Source of the DNA: Buchananella sp. 14KM1171
GTDB taxonomy: Bacteria; Actinomycetota; Actinomycetes; Actinomycetales; Actinomycetaceae
Direction: 5' to 3'
DNA: 64,000 nucleotides
Assembly (NCBI RefSeq): GCF_041380365.1
Contig: NZ_CP159981.1
Coordinates: 2,046,001-2,110,000, forward strand
Shown: in pieces, positions 26,304 through 34,905 of the stretch
Numbering within the stretch: position 1 is the stretch's first letter
Layout of the letters: each line of letters starts with the position of its first letter
The notes under the pieces: generated by a model
What the model was told of the DNA's origin: nothing
What the model saw: the letters and a program-made list of their open reading frames with translations, nothing else
Database searches by the model: none
Made by a program: the position numbers and the translations under genes

Positions 26304-27035
26304 ACTGCCAAGCTCTACCGGGACGAGTGCGTGGTTTTGCGCACCCACCCGCTGGGGGAGGCCGACCGGATCGTCACCCTGCTCTCGCGCCACCACGGGC
26401 AGATCAGGGCCGTGGCGAAGGGGGTGCGGCGCACCTCGTCGCGCTTCGGGGCGCGACTGGAGCCGTTCGGGGTGGTGGACGCCCAACTGCACCGAGGGCG
26501 CAGCCTGGACACGCTGACGCAGGTGGAGACGATCGCGCCCTACGGCCGCTCGATCATGGCGGACTACTCGCTCTACACGTGCGCGTCCGTGGTGGTGGAG
26601 ACCGCCGCGCAGCTGACCGAGGACCTGGAACAGGCACCCACGGAGTACGCCCTGGTGGTGGGGGCGCTGGCCTCCCTGGCCACCAACCGGCACCCGAGCG
26701 GGCTGGTGGTGGACTCCTTCCTGCTGCGCGCTCTGGCGGTGGCCGGCTGGGCCCCTTCCTTGTTCGAGTGCGCCACGTGCGGTGCGCCCGGCCCGCACGC
26801 CGCCTTCGACGCCCCCGCCGGTGGGGTGCTGTGCGAGGCGTGCGCGCCGGTGACCGCCCAGTGCCCGTCCGGCGCGGCGCTGCACCTGTTGGGGGCCCTG
26901 CTCAGCGGCGACTGGCCCCGCGCCCACGCCGCGCCGACGTGGGCGCGGGTAGAGGCCTCCGAGCTGGTGAGCGGGTATTCGCAGTGGCACCTGGAGCGGC
27001 GCCTGAAGTCCCTGCCGCTGCTGGAGCGGGCCTGA
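26301..27035 (+). CDS. recO: DNA repair protein RecO
   Basis: 244 residues. The N-terminal OB fold begins YRDECVVLRTHPLGEADRIVTLLS, the family's standard opening, followed by a helical domain and a four-Cys zinc site (CATCGAPG and CEAC near residues 157-188). RecO works with RecR to load RecA onto SSB-coated gaps. It lies between era/leuA and uppS as in other Actinobacteria. The GTG start is fixed by homology to the YRDE opening and by the -10 box; further upstream the frame has no start with a binding site. Confidence 0.95.
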   Translation: MTAKLYRDECVVLRTHPLGEADRIVTLLSRHHGQIRAVAKGVRRTSSRFGARLEPFGVVDAQLHRGRSLDTLTQVETIAPYGRSIMADYSLYTCASVVVETAAQLTEDLEQAPTEYALVVGALASLATNRHPSGLVVDSFLLRALAVAGWAPSLFECATCGAPGPHAAFDAPAGGVLCEACAPVTAQCPSGAALHLLGALLSGDWPRAHAAPTWARVEASELVSGYSQWHLERRLKSLPLLERA

Positions 27036-27069
27036 AAATGCAGAGCCAAAACAACACGCAGGAGGAGCG

Positions 27070-27846
27070 GTGAGTTTCCTAACGCCCCCACCCCACGCGA
27101 GCGGTGCTACCCCGCCGCAGCTGCCCGCCCAGCTGGTGCCCGGGCACATCGCGATCGTCATGGACGGCAACGGCCGTTGGGCCAACGAGCGCGGCCTGCC
27201 CCGCACCGAGGGCCACCGCAAGGGGGAGGAGGCCCTGCTGGACGTGGTGGCCGGGGCCCTGGACATCGGGGTGAAGCACCTGAGCGCCTACGCCTTTTCC
27301 ACGGAGAACTGGCGGCGCTCCCCGGCGGAGGTCAGTTTCATTCTGGGCTTTAGTCGCGAGGTCCTGCGCAAGCACCAGGACATGCTGCACTCCTGGGGGG
27401 TGCGCATCCAGTGGGCCGGACGCCGCCCGCGGCTGTGGGGCAGCGTCATCCGGCAGCTGGAGGAGGCCGCCGAGCTGACCAAGCACAACGACCGCCTCAC
27501 CCTGACCATGTGCATCAACTACGGTGGTCGCGCGGAGATCGCCGATGCGGCTGCCGCGATCGCCGCCGACGTTGCCGCCGGCCGCATTTCTGGGCGCCGC
27601 GTGAGCGAGGAGATGGTGGCCCGCTACCTGTACCAGCCGCAGCTGCCCGACGTGGACATGGTGTGGCGCACCGGTGGAGAGCACCGGCTCTCCAACTTCC
27701 TGCTATGGCAGGCCGCATACGCGGAACTGGTCTTCACGGACGAGCCCTGGCCGGAGGCCGACCGTCGGGCCCTGTGGCGCGCCATCGAGCTGTACGCGCG
27801 GCGCGACCGGCGCTTTGGCGGCGCGGTGGATTCCGTCAGCTCCTGA
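27070..27846 (+). CDS. uppS: Isoprenyl (undecaprenyl-type) diphosphate synthase
   Basis: 258 residues from GTG 27070 (GGAGGAG four to five bases upstream). AIVMDGNGRWANERGL is the conserved catalytic/phosphate site, AFSTENWRR and the C-terminal RTGGEHRLSNFLLWQAAYAE are family motifs; the usual reading of the last is RTSGEQRxSNF, so Gly and His replace Ser and Gln here. It makes the cis-polyprenyl carrier lipid for peptidoglycan. The ~25-residue Pro-rich N-terminal extension is typical of actinobacterial members. Confidence 0.95.
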   Translation: MSFLTPPPHASGATPPQLPAQLVPGHIAIVMDGNGRWANERGLPRTEGHRKGEEALLDVVAGALDIGVKHLSAYAFSTENWRRSPAEVSFILGFSREVLRKHQDMLHSWGVRIQWAGRRPRLWGSVIRQLEEAAELTKHNDRLTLTMCINYGGRAEIADAAAAIAADVAAGRISGRRVSEEMVARYLYQPQLPDVDMVWRTGGEHRLSNFLLWQAAYAELVFTDEPWPEADRRALWRAIELYARRDRRFGGAVDSVSS

Positions 27847-27911
27847 CGGCGGTCGGGCGATCTACCGGCGGTGCGCCGCAGCTGCCCGGGTATGCGCCGC
27901 GCGCCGGTTGG

Positions 27912-28805
27912 TTAGGCGCGTTTGGGGTCGGGGCCGTATGCGCGTGGGCCGTGGGGGAGTAGTTTGGCTGGTTTGAGTTTGCCGAAGAAGGTTTTGCCGG
28001 GCAGGTAGTCGGGTGGGAACCAGGCCGGGGGTAGGTCTTGGCTGCGGGTGGGGAATGGTGCGGTCTTGATGAGTAGCCCGGGGGCGGTGTAGGGGCTGGG
28101 GTCTGGTCCCTTGATGGCGTGGCCGGAGTCGGGGGTGGGGATGGCCGGGCTGGCCGGGTAGGTGGTCACGTCCCAGGTGGCCGGGAGGCTGGTGTGCAGC
28201 CAGGGGGAGGTCAGGTCCGCGTAGCGTTGTCCCATCCACATGGCCCACACCGGGCGGGTGGGCAACCCAAAGATGTTGTCTCCGTGCATGTGCTCACGGT
28301 TTCTGTTTTCGGCACCCGCTTGGAAGCGGGCCTTGGAACCCCACGAGCGCCAACCGGCTAGTGCCTCTGCGAGGGCTAGTTCGGCGTGGAGGTGTTGGGA
28401 GATGGCGACGAAGAACTCCTCCAGGCGCGCCAGGCTGCTCTTGACCAGGGCAGCATCCAGCCACACCCAGGCATAGATGGTGTACAGGCCCCCGGGGTCA
28501 GGGAGAACCTGACTGTTTTCCCAGTCCATGATGAGTGGGAGGGAGAAGCAGATCTCTCCGAATAAGGGGTTGTGCCAGAGGGAGAAGGTGATGGCGCGGT
28601 TGCTGCCGGTGAGTAGTTCTGCCTTCGCTTCCGGGGTGATTGGTTTTTTGGGGCTGCCGTAGTGGTCGGGGAGGAATTCGGGGAAGTAGCGCTCGCACAC
28701 GTGCATCCAGGTCTTGACCGGATCCCAGCAGTTCCCGTTCATCCCCTCCCACACAAAAGCCAGGGTCAGGTTGGTCGCGTTAGGTGAGGGCTTCTTCTTT
28801 GCCAT
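27912..28805 (-). CDS. Orphan soluble protein, possibly immunity-like
   Basis: 297 residues from ATG 28805 (AAGG eight bases upstream). A much longer frame continues upstream to 29972, but it crosses a repeat and real genes in other frames. It is Trp/Pro/Tyr-rich, with no signal peptide or membrane helix: VWEGMNGNCWDPVKTW near the start, SNRAITFSLWHNPLFGEICFSLP, EEFFVAISQHLHAELALAEALAG, then a basic Pro-rich tail ending in RAYGPDPKRA. I do not recognise the family. The hydrophobic, Trp-rich single-domain make-up resembles immunity proteins of polymorphic toxins, and a toxin-like gene lies at the left edge, but that is speculation. It interrupts the conserved uppS-zur neighbourhood, which suggests acquisition. 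Confidence 0.65.
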   Translation of the reverse strand: MAKKKPSPNATNLTLAFVWEGMNGNCWDPVKTWMHVCERYFPEFLPDHYGSPKKPITPEAKAELLTGSNRAITFSLWHNPLFGEICFSLPLIMDWENSQVLPDPGGLYTIYAWVWLDAALVKSSLARLEEFFVAISQHLHAELALAEALAGWRSWGSKARFQAGAENRNREHMHGDNIFGLPTRPVWAMWMGQRYADLTSPWLHTSLPATWDVTTYPASPAIPTPDSGHAIKGPDPSPYTAPGLLIKTAPFPTRSQDLPPAWFPPDYLPGKTFFGKLKPAKLLPHGPRAYGPDPKRA

Positions 28806-28861
28806 GTTCACGGCCTTCGACTGATCGTGGGCGTGTACGACTGCGGCCGGCTCAGACCACG

Positions 28862-28987
28862 CCGCAAATGCTACAACGGGGTACATCCGACCGCTTGGGG
28901 CCACGCCCCCGACCATACTTTTGTACCCCGACCGCACGCTTGTGAGCTCGGGGGTAACGCGCCGCCGGCCACCGCCTCCACAGCACC
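28862..28987 (-). repeat. Dispersed hairpin repeat, copy A
   Basis: About 125 bases, the reverse complement of the copies at 37677 and 56769. Its core is CGGGGTACA (28877-28885) facing TGTACCCCG (28922-28930) with a 36-base, GC-rich middle. It lies in the 227-bp gap between the membrane-protein gene and the orphan gene, which otherwise shows nothing. Confidence 0.8.
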
Positions 28988-29032
28988 GGCCGGGCCGGGT
29001 GTACCCGCGCCCACCGGCCGTCAGCGCCTGGC

Positions 29033-29557
29033 TCAGGCGGTGGCTGCCTGCTTCTCCAGCCGAGCCCGCAGGGACTTGGAGCGGTGGTGGTTGTAGACGA
29101 AGAACGCCACCGTGGCGGCCAGCGCGGCCAGGATTCCCACGATTCCCCACGGGGAGCCGGCGGCGGCCGCCATCGCGGCGCTCCAGATCGCCAGGCCGAT
29201 GGTGGCGTAGATGACCGCCCAGGCCGCCGCGCCTGGCAGGATCGCCAGGCTGAAGCGGCCCCAGTGCCAACGCAGCGCGCCGGCGGAGGCCAACACTGCG
29301 GTCTGCAGGCCCACGGTGAGGAAGCACAGCGGCAGCACCACCCAGCCCAGCTGACGGATGGCCCGCATACCGGGGCCCTCCTCGTTGGCCAGCCAGGCGC
29401 GGGCGCGCCCACGCCAGGTGTGCTCCTCGCCGCGCTTCAACGCGGCGGTAGAGATCAGGCGCCCGGCCCAGTAGCTGCCCTGGGCGCGGAAGAACACGAT
29501 CACGAACAGGGCGGCTACGGCCAGCGGGAAGGGCTGGCTGCGCAGGTAATCCAGCAA
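29033..29557 (-). CDS. Four-TM membrane protein
   Basis: 174 residues from TTG 29557, three bases after the zur stop, with GAGGA seven bases upstream. Hydrophobic segments lie at about 10-25, 67-90, 100-120 and 125-148, with a basic loop after the first (RGEEHTWRGRARAWL) and a basic tail (HHRSKSLRARLEKQ). The layout resembles small DedA/VTT-like proteins or their fragments, but I see no diagnostic motif. It is an operon partner of the Zur-type regulator, so a metal-linked role is possible. Confidence 0.65.
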   Translation of the reverse strand: MLDYLRSQPFPLAVAALFVIVFFRAQGSYWAGRLISTAALKRGEEHTWRGRARAWLANEEGPGMRAIRQLGWVVLPLCFLTVGLQTAVLASAGALRWHWGRFSLAILPGAAAWAVIYATIGLAIWSAAMAAAAGSPWGIVGILAALAATVAFFVYNHHRSKSLRARLEKQAATA

Positions 29558-29560
29558 GGT

Positions 29561-29959
29561 TTAGTCCTCGGAAAGCTCGCTGGCGCAGGCGGCGCAGGTG
29601 CCGGCCAGCTCCAGGGTGTGGCCAATGTTCACAAAACCGTTGGCGGCGCCAATGCGCTCGATCCATTCCTCGATCGGCGGGCCGTCCAACTCCACGGTGC
29701 GCCCGCAAACTCGGCACACCAGGTGGTGGTGGTGTTCGTCGGTGGAGCAGCGGCGGTAACGGGCTTCCCCGTCTTCCAGCCGCAGCACGTCCACCGCGCC
29801 CTTCGCAGCCAGCTTGTTCACGGTGCGGTAGACCGTGGCCAGGCCGGTGGTAGAGCCAGCGGCGCGCAGGGCCTCGTGGAGCTGCTGAACGGAGCGGAAC
29901 TCGTCGCTCGCAGACAACAACTCCATGATTTCCGTGCGCTGTCGCGTGATGCGGGTCAT
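29561..29959 (-). CDS. zur: Fur-family regulator, probably Zur
   Basis: 132 residues from ATG 29959 (GGAGAG seven bases upstream); an in-frame extension to 30001 lacks a site. The winged helix has GSTTGLATVYRTVNKLAAKGAVDVL, followed by the metal segment DEHHHHLVCRVCGRTVEL and a second CAAC pair near the C-terminus, giving the structural zinc CxxC...CxxC and the His-rich sensory site. Actinobacterial Zur is encoded next to recO/uppS/glyS, as here, and represses zinc uptake genes. The ligands do not by themselves separate Zur from Fur; synteny favours Zur. Confidence 0.9.
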   Translation of the reverse strand: MTRITRQRTEIMELLSASDEFRSVQQLHEALRAAGSTTGLATVYRTVNKLAAKGAVDVLRLEDGEARYRRCSTDEHHHHLVCRVCGRTVELDGPPIEEWIERIGAANGFVNIGHTLELAGTCAACASELSED

Positions 29960-30016
29960 GCAGGCTCTCCAAGAGAAGTGGTAGACGGGGAGAGCCATCA
30001 TCTCACGGCGAAGTTA

Positions 30017-30039
30017 GGTGTACCAGAGTGACCTACACC
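30017..30039. promoter_or_regulatory. Inverted repeat upstream of zur
   Basis: GGTGTA (30017-30022) and TACACC (30034-30039) form an inverted repeat with an 11-base spacer, 58 bases upstream of the zur start. It could be an operator for zur or glnA, but it does not match the Zur boxes I know. The rest of the 262-bp divergent region holds a reversed copy of the recurrent motif near 30073 and the glnA promoter. Confidence 0.3.
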
Positions 30040-30158
30040 AAGTGCAAGCGGGCGCGGCGCCGGCGTCTAACGAGGGTCGGGCGGCAGCGTCGTCCATCAC
30101 ATTCTTGGTCGGCGCTTTGCCGAAACAAGGTTCACATATGCGGTTCCTGGACGCACGG

Positions 30159-30186
30159 TTTGCCAAGGGGGCGCGGTAGCTAGAAT
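30159..30186 (+). promoter_or_regulatory. Probable glnA promoter
   Basis: TTTGCC (30159-30164) and TAGAAT (30181-30186) with a 16-base spacer, giving a short leader before the ribosome binding site AAAGAGGG and the ATG at 30222. Confidence 0.55.
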
Positions 30187-30221
30187 GAGACCGCCCAAGC
30201 GTGACTAAAGAGGGAAACGGC

Positions 30222-31643
30222 ATGTTCACTTCGGCAGAAGAAGTCATTGCTTTCGTCGAGCAGGAAGAAGTTGCACTGATCGACGTGCGCTTCTGTGACC
30301 TGCCCGGTGTGCAGCAGCACTTCACCATCCCGGCAGGCGAGTTCGCGGCGGCCGTGACGGACGGCCTAATGTTTGACGGCTCCTCAATCCGGGGATTTAC
30401 GGCCATCCATGAGTCGGACATGAAGCTGATCCTGGATGTAAACACCGCCTACCTGGACCCGTTCCGTCGGGTCAAGACGTTGATTATCTCCGCCTCGATC
30501 GTGGATCCGTTCACTGACGAGCCGTTCTCCCGCGACCCGCGCCAGGTGGCCGCCAAGGCCGAGGCCTACATGCGATCTACCGGTATTGCGGACACCTGCT
30601 TCATTGGCGCCGAGGCCGAGTTCTATCTGCTGGACGACGTTCGCTACGACGTCAAGCCGCACTCGACCTTCTTTCACGTGGACTCCGCCTCCGCCTACTG
30701 GAACACCGGGCGGCAGGAGGAGGGTGGCAACCCCGGCAACAAAACCCCCATCAAGGGGGGCTACTTCCCGGTCACGCCCCTGGACCAGTACGCCGACGTG
30801 CGCGACGCCATGACCGAGCGTCTGCAGGAGGTGGGATTGGTGGTGGAGCGTGCCCACCACGAGGTGGGTTCTGGCGGCCAGCAGGAGATTAACTACCGTT
30901 TCGCCCACCTACTCGCTGCGGCCGACGACATGCTGAAGTTCAAGTACGTCATCAAGAACGAGGCGATGCGCTACGGCCACACCGCCACCTTCATGCCCAA
31001 GCCGCTCTTTGGGGACAACGGTTCTGGCATGCACTGCCACTTCTCCCTGTGGAAGAACGGCGAGCCGCTGTTCTACGACGAGCGCGGTTACGGCGCGTTG
31101 TCTGACACGGCCCGTTGGTTTATTGGTGGCCTGCTGGAGCACGCCCCGGCGCTGCTGGCGTTCACCAACCCGTCCATCAACTCCTACCGCCGCCTGGTGC
31201 CTGGCTTCGAGGCGCCGGTGAACCTGGTCTATTCGGCCCGCAACCGGTCTGCCTGCACCCGGATCCCGGTGACCGGGACCTCGCCGAAGGCGAAGCGCGT
31301 GGAGTACCGGGTACCGGACCCGTCAGCCAACCCGTACCTGGCGTTTGCGGCCTGCCTGATGGCCGGATTGGACGGCATCCGCAACCGCACGGAGCCGCCG
31401 GCACCGATCGACAAGGACCTGTACGAGCTGCCGCCGGAGGAGTACGCGGACATCGCCAAGCTGCCCTCCTCCCTGGAGGCGGCGCTGGACGCCCTGGAGG
31501 CCGACTACGACTTCCTCACCGAGGGCGACGTGTTCACTCCGGACCTGATCGAGACGTGGATCGACTACAAGCGCCGCACCGAGGTGGAGCCGATGCGCAT
31601 CTATCCGCACCCCTTCGAGTACGAGATGTACCTGAACGTCTAG
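30222..31643 (+). CDS. glnA: Glutamine synthetase type I-beta
   Basis: 473 residues, the standard length. It makes glutamine from glutamate, ammonia and ATP as a dodecamer. Visible signatures: DGSSIRGF near the N-terminus, EAEFYLLDD and [16 protein letters not shown] (metal/substrate), [23 protein letters not shown] and [15 protein letters not shown]. Tyr ~401 in [10 protein letters not shown] is the adenylylation site, so the enzyme should be regulated by GlnE. AAAGAGGG precedes the ATG by eight bases. A strong hairpin terminator follows. Confidence 0.97.
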   Translation: MFTSAEEVIAFVEQEEVALIDVRFCDLPGVQQHFTIPAGEFAAAVTDGLMFDGSSIRGFTAIHESDMKLILDVNTAYLDPFRRVKTLIISASIVDPFTDEPFSRDPRQVAAKAEAYMRSTGIADTCFIGAEAEFYLLDDVRYDVKPHSTFFHVDSASAYWNTGRQEEGGNPGNKTPIKGGYFPVTPLDQYADVRDAMTERLQEVGLVVERAHHEVGSGGQQEINYRFAHLLAAADDMLKFKYVIKNEAMRYGHTATFMPKPLFGDNGSGMHCHFSLWKNGEPLFYDERGYGALSDTARWFIGGLLEHAPALLAFTNPSINSYRRLVPGFEAPVNLVYSARNRSACTRIPVTGTSPKAKRVEYRVPDPSANPYLAFAACLMAGLDGIRNRTEPPAPIDKDLYELPPEEYADIAKLPSSLEAALDALEADYDFLTEGDVFTPDLIETWIDYKRRTEVEPMRIYPHPFEYEMYLNV

Positions 31644-31658
31644 GGGCGCAGGAGGGCT

Positions 31659-31704
31659 GGCGGGGCCGCTGGGGGAGTGCTTCTCCCGGCGGCCCCGCCG
31701 TTTT
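31659..31704 (+). terminator. glnA terminator
   Basis: GGCGGGGCCGC and its partner GCGGCCCCGCC form a long GC stem with a Ctccc/Gggag-type extension, followed by TTTT. The remaining gap to the convergent MFS gene (to 31820) contains a motif copy (TGTACGACGTTGCGCC near 31719) and two direct copies of GGCGCCGTGCCCGG. Confidence 0.75.
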
Positions 31705-31820
31705 GCTGGCTTGTGGTTGTACGACGTTGCGCCGGCCGCGCGGATGGAGCGGGCCCCGTTCTTTGAGGCGCCGTGCCCGGGCTGGGGGCCTCCTGCCCGT
31801 AATGGGGCGCCGTGCCCGGT

Positions 31821-33191
31821 TTAGGGGGTTTCGGTCAGCGTCAGGCCGTGGGTCTTTAGGTAGTCCTCCCACTGGTCTGGCAGGGGGATGGCCATGGTGT
31901 CCCGGGAGGTGATGGTGAAGAGCGCCACCGGGGCCATGCCGGCTGCCAGGAGCAGGCCGGTGGGGGTGGGGCCCAGGTGTTCCAGGCTGTAGCCCAGGCC
32001 CAGCGATACCAGGGGAGCGATGAGGGCGTTGCCCACGCCGGCGGCGGCCCAGACGCGGCCCAGCATCCGCTTGGGGATCATCAACATGTAGAAGCCGCCG
32101 AAGGCGGAGTTGGCCGCCGGCACCAGGAAGAGCATGGGGGCGATCAGGGCCAGTTTTACCCAGATGGAGGGGGCCAGGGTGATCGATACCGCGCACACCA
32201 CGGGCACCGTGAAGGTGAAGCCGATCAGTTTTCCGGTGGGGAAGCGCTTGACCAGTCTGGTGGCTGCGGCGGCGCCCAGCAGCATACCGACGGCGGAGAC
32301 GGAGTTAAAAAAGGCCGCAGAGATCGGGGCGCTGCTGGTCTTGAGCGTGGAGAGCAGCAGGTAGAGGAAGAAGCCGTTCAGGAATGGGTTGAACAGGACC
32401 AACAGGACGGCAAAGCGGCGCATGAGCTGGTTGGCCGCCAGCAGTTTGAAGCCCGCCAGCGCGTGCGAGACCATGCCGCCGGTTTCCTTAGGGGTGTCGG
32501 CTTCAGGGGCGGGCGCGGCGCCGGCTGCGGGGGAGGCGTCTTCTTCCGTCACGCCGTCCTCGGCGGCGGCGTCCTCTTCAGCGCGGGCACCTTCCGGCAG
32601 CAGCCGGATCCGGGCAGCGGTCACCATGGCCAGGGCGTTGAGGACCAGCTCGGCCGCGAAATTGGAGAGCCAGTGCCAGGTCACCAGCGCGCCGGCGAGC
32701 GGGCCGCCGCCCAGCTGTATGGCGGCGTCGCGGCCCTCGTTCATGGCCATGCGGCTGGGCAGTTCCTTGGGTGGCACCACGTCCCGCAGCAGAGCGTCGG
32801 TGGACGTGGAGAGCAGGCCGGAGCGCAGTGCCATCAGGACGCCCACCACCAGCAGCAGCCAGAAGGACAGCCCGAACGCGAGCGCCCACGCGATGGCCGC
32901 ACCGGTGACCACTATGCCGGTGACTGCCTCCACCATCACCAGCTTGCGCCGGTCGAAGTGGTCCACGATCACGCCGCCAGCCAGGAGGCTCGCGCCGCTG
33001 ACGGCGGTGGCGGTGGCCTGAATGATTCCGGCCTGGCTCTCAGAACCCGTGGCGAGGAATACCAGCACTGGCAGCGCGAAGGCCCGGAAGGCCGCCCCCA
33101 GGGACAGGGAGGTGTCCGCCACCAGCCAGCGGTAGTAGTTGACCGCGTTGGCGCTGAGCGGGAACCTGGACTTAAACATCGGCAACATCAT
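31821..33191 (-). CDS. MFS transporter (tandem paralogue 1)
   Basis: 456 residues with about twelve membrane helices and an Asp/Glu/Ala/Pro-rich cytoplasmic loop near the middle (residues ~200-230). The loop DHFDRRKLVMVEAV after the second helix is the MFS motif-A region typical of DHA-type exporters; LPSRMAMNEGRDAAIQLGGGPLAGALV resembles MFS-3/enterobactin-exporter-like proteins. Substrate unknown. No clear ribosome binding site is visible; three ATG codons lie within the first five codons. It is a close paralogue of the next upstream gene (VADTSLSLG versus VADTSLTLG at the first helix). Confidence 0.85.
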   Translation of the reverse strand: MMLPMFKSRFPLSANAVNYYRWLVADTSLSLGAAFRAFALPVLVFLATGSESQAGIIQATATAVSGASLLAGGVIVDHFDRRKLVMVEAVTGIVVTGAAIAWALAFGLSFWLLLVVGVLMALRSGLLSTSTDALLRDVVPPKELPSRMAMNEGRDAAIQLGGGPLAGALVTWHWLSNFAAELVLNALAMVTAARIRLLPEGARAEEDAAAEDGVTEEDASPAAGAAPAPEADTPKETGGMVSHALAGFKLLAANQLMRRFAVLLVLFNPFLNGFFLYLLLSTLKTSSAPISAAFFNSVSAVGMLLGAAAATRLVKRFPTGKLIGFTFTVPVVCAVSITLAPSIWVKLALIAPMLFLVPAANSAFGGFYMLMIPKRMLGRVWAAAGVGNALIAPLVSLGLGYSLEHLGPTPTGLLLAAGMAPVALFTITSRDTMAIPLPDQWEDYLKTHGLTLTETP

Positions 33192-33242
33192 AGCTAGGGG
33201 CTATCGCGGGGCCGGTGGGCGGAGCCGATGGACGGGCGCGCC

Positions 33243-34679
33243 CTACTTGCTGACCACCGGGGTCAGGCTGCGCTCCTTGATGTAGTCGCCCCACTTTTCC
33301 GGCACGGGCAGGCTGAGCAGGTCGCGCGAGGTGAGGGAGGCAGAGGACACCAGCGCCAGCGCGGCGGTGAGGATCAGCCCGGTAGCGGTGGCCCCCAGGT
33401 GCTCCAGGGACAGGCCTAGGCCCAGGAAGACTAGTGGCGCGAACGCGGCCCCGCCCAGGCCGGTGGCGGCGAAGGTCCGGCCCAGCAGGTTCTTGGGGAT
33501 GATGGTCATGACGAAGCCGCCGAAGGCGGCGTTGCCGGAGGGTAGCAGGAACAGCAGCGGCACCAGCAGCGCCAGCTTGGCCCAGTACCACGGCACCAGG
33601 GTGACGGCCAGGGCCAGCGGCACGGGCACCAAGAAGGTTGCCGCCACCAGCTTGCCGGTGGGTACCCGGTCCACCAGCTTCGTGGCCAGCACCGAGCCGG
33701 CCAGTACGCCCACGGCAGTGGCCGAGTTGAACAGGGAGGCGCTGATCGGCAGCTTGCCGGACTTCAGGGTGTTGAGCAGCAGGTAGAGCAGGAAGCCGTT
33801 GATGAGGGGGAAGAAGAGGACGGACAGGACGTAGACGCGCCGCAGCAGGGCGTCGCCGAACATGACCTTGAAGCCGGCCAGCGCGGTGGCAAGGGGACGA
33901 CGCTTCTCCCGCGCCGCCTGCTCAGCGGCCGCCTCGTCCTCGGCCGCGTCGCCCTTCGGTGCATCGCCCTCCGCGTCGGCGGAGGCGGAGGGGGCGGCCT
34001 CGGTCTCGGAGGCGTCGGCGGCAGCGTCGTCCGTCCCGGCATTGGTGGGGGCGGCATCGGTTTCACTGGCGTCGGCGGCAGCGTCGTCCGCCTCAGGCAG
34101 CGGGCGAATGCCAAGCGCGGCAAGCAGGGCCAGGGCGTTCAGGGCGATCTCGGCAGCGAAGGTGGCGATCCAGTTCCAGGTCACCAAAGCGCCGGCGATG
34201 GGGCCGCCGCTCAGCTCCACTGTGGCGTCGCGCCCCTCGTTGATCGCCATGCGGCGGGGCAGCTCCTTGGCGGGAACCACGTCTCGCAGGAGGGCGTCGG
34301 AGGCCGTGGAAAGCAGGCCGCCGCGAATAGCCATCAACACGCCCAACGTCAACAGGAGCCAGAAGGAAAGGCCGTAGAACCACGCCCACGCCGTGGCCCC
34401 ACCCACGATCGCCACGCCGCTGAGCGCCTGGATCAACACCAGCTTGCGGCGCTCCACGTGATCCACCAGCACGCCACCAAACAGCATGAGCGCGCCGCTA
34501 ATCAGCATCGCCACGGACTGGATTACGCCCGCCTTGGCCTCGGAACCGGTGGCGATCACAACCAGGGCCGGAATCGCAAAGACCCGCAGGGCACCGCCCA
34601 GGGTGAGGGAAGTGTCCGCCACGAACCAGCGCAGGTAGTTAAAACGGGTCTTCGGTTTTGCGGTCACGGTGCCCACCAA
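33243..34679 (-). CDS. MFS transporter (tandem paralogue 2)
   Basis: 478 residues, about twelve membrane helices, similar throughout to the neighbour at 31821-33191 (DHVERRKLVLIQAL, LPRRMAINEGRDATVELSGGPIAGALV). The central acidic loop is longer and contains two copies of DDAAADASET. The start is unclear: TTG 34679 opens the frame and GTG 34667, which follows GGTGGG, is an alternative. The two genes are on one strand, 51 bp apart, and arose by tandem duplication; the acidic loops differ most. Confidence 0.85.
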   Translation of the reverse strand: MVGTVTAKPKTRFNYLRWFVADTSLTLGGALRVFAIPALVVIATGSEAKAGVIQSVAMLISGALMLFGGVLVDHVERRKLVLIQALSGVAIVGGATAWAWFYGLSFWLLLTLGVLMAIRGGLLSTASDALLRDVVPAKELPRRMAINEGRDATVELSGGPIAGALVTWNWIATFAAEIALNALALLAALGIRPLPEADDAAADASETDAAPTNAGTDDAAADASETEAAPSASADAEGDAPKGDAAEDEAAAEQAAREKRRPLATALAGFKVMFGDALLRRVYVLSVLFFPLINGFLLYLLLNTLKSGKLPISASLFNSATAVGVLAGSVLATKLVDRVPTGKLVAATFLVPVPLALAVTLVPWYWAKLALLVPLLFLLPSGNAAFGGFVMTIIPKNLLGRTFAATGLGGAAFAPLVFLGLGLSLEHLGATATGLILTAALALVSSASLTSRDLLSLPVPEKWGDYIKERSLTPVVSK

Positions 34680-34905
34680 ACTGCTCGGCGCAAAGGAAAT
34701 ACCTCGACAGGCTAAAGCTGTTCAGTGGGAGTAGGGGGTGGCCAAGGTCCCGGCGGTGGCGGGCGGTACCGGCGTGTGGAGAGCGCGGGCGGCGCGGATT
34801 CGGCCCGGAGCGCCCGGCCCGGTAGGCTAAGGCGGGTGCGCCAACGTGGGCGCAACTATCCCGAGCGCGCCCTCCAGGTGCGCCCTGAAACAAATAGGAG
34901 TGCTC
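34680..34905. other. glyS promoter region
   Basis: 226 bases between divergent genes. TAGGCT at about 34823 is a possible -10 box for glyS. No ORF or strong structure is apparent. Confidence 0.4.

Noticed and set aside
28806-29972. Upstream extension of the 297-aa orphan gene
   Set aside because: The frame crosses repeat copy A and lies antisense-frame to the membrane protein and zur; the ATG at 28805 has an AAGG site.
30017-30039. Zur box proper
   Set aside because: The inverted repeat does not match the A/T-rich Zur operators I know, so it was listed only as a weak regulatory candidate.
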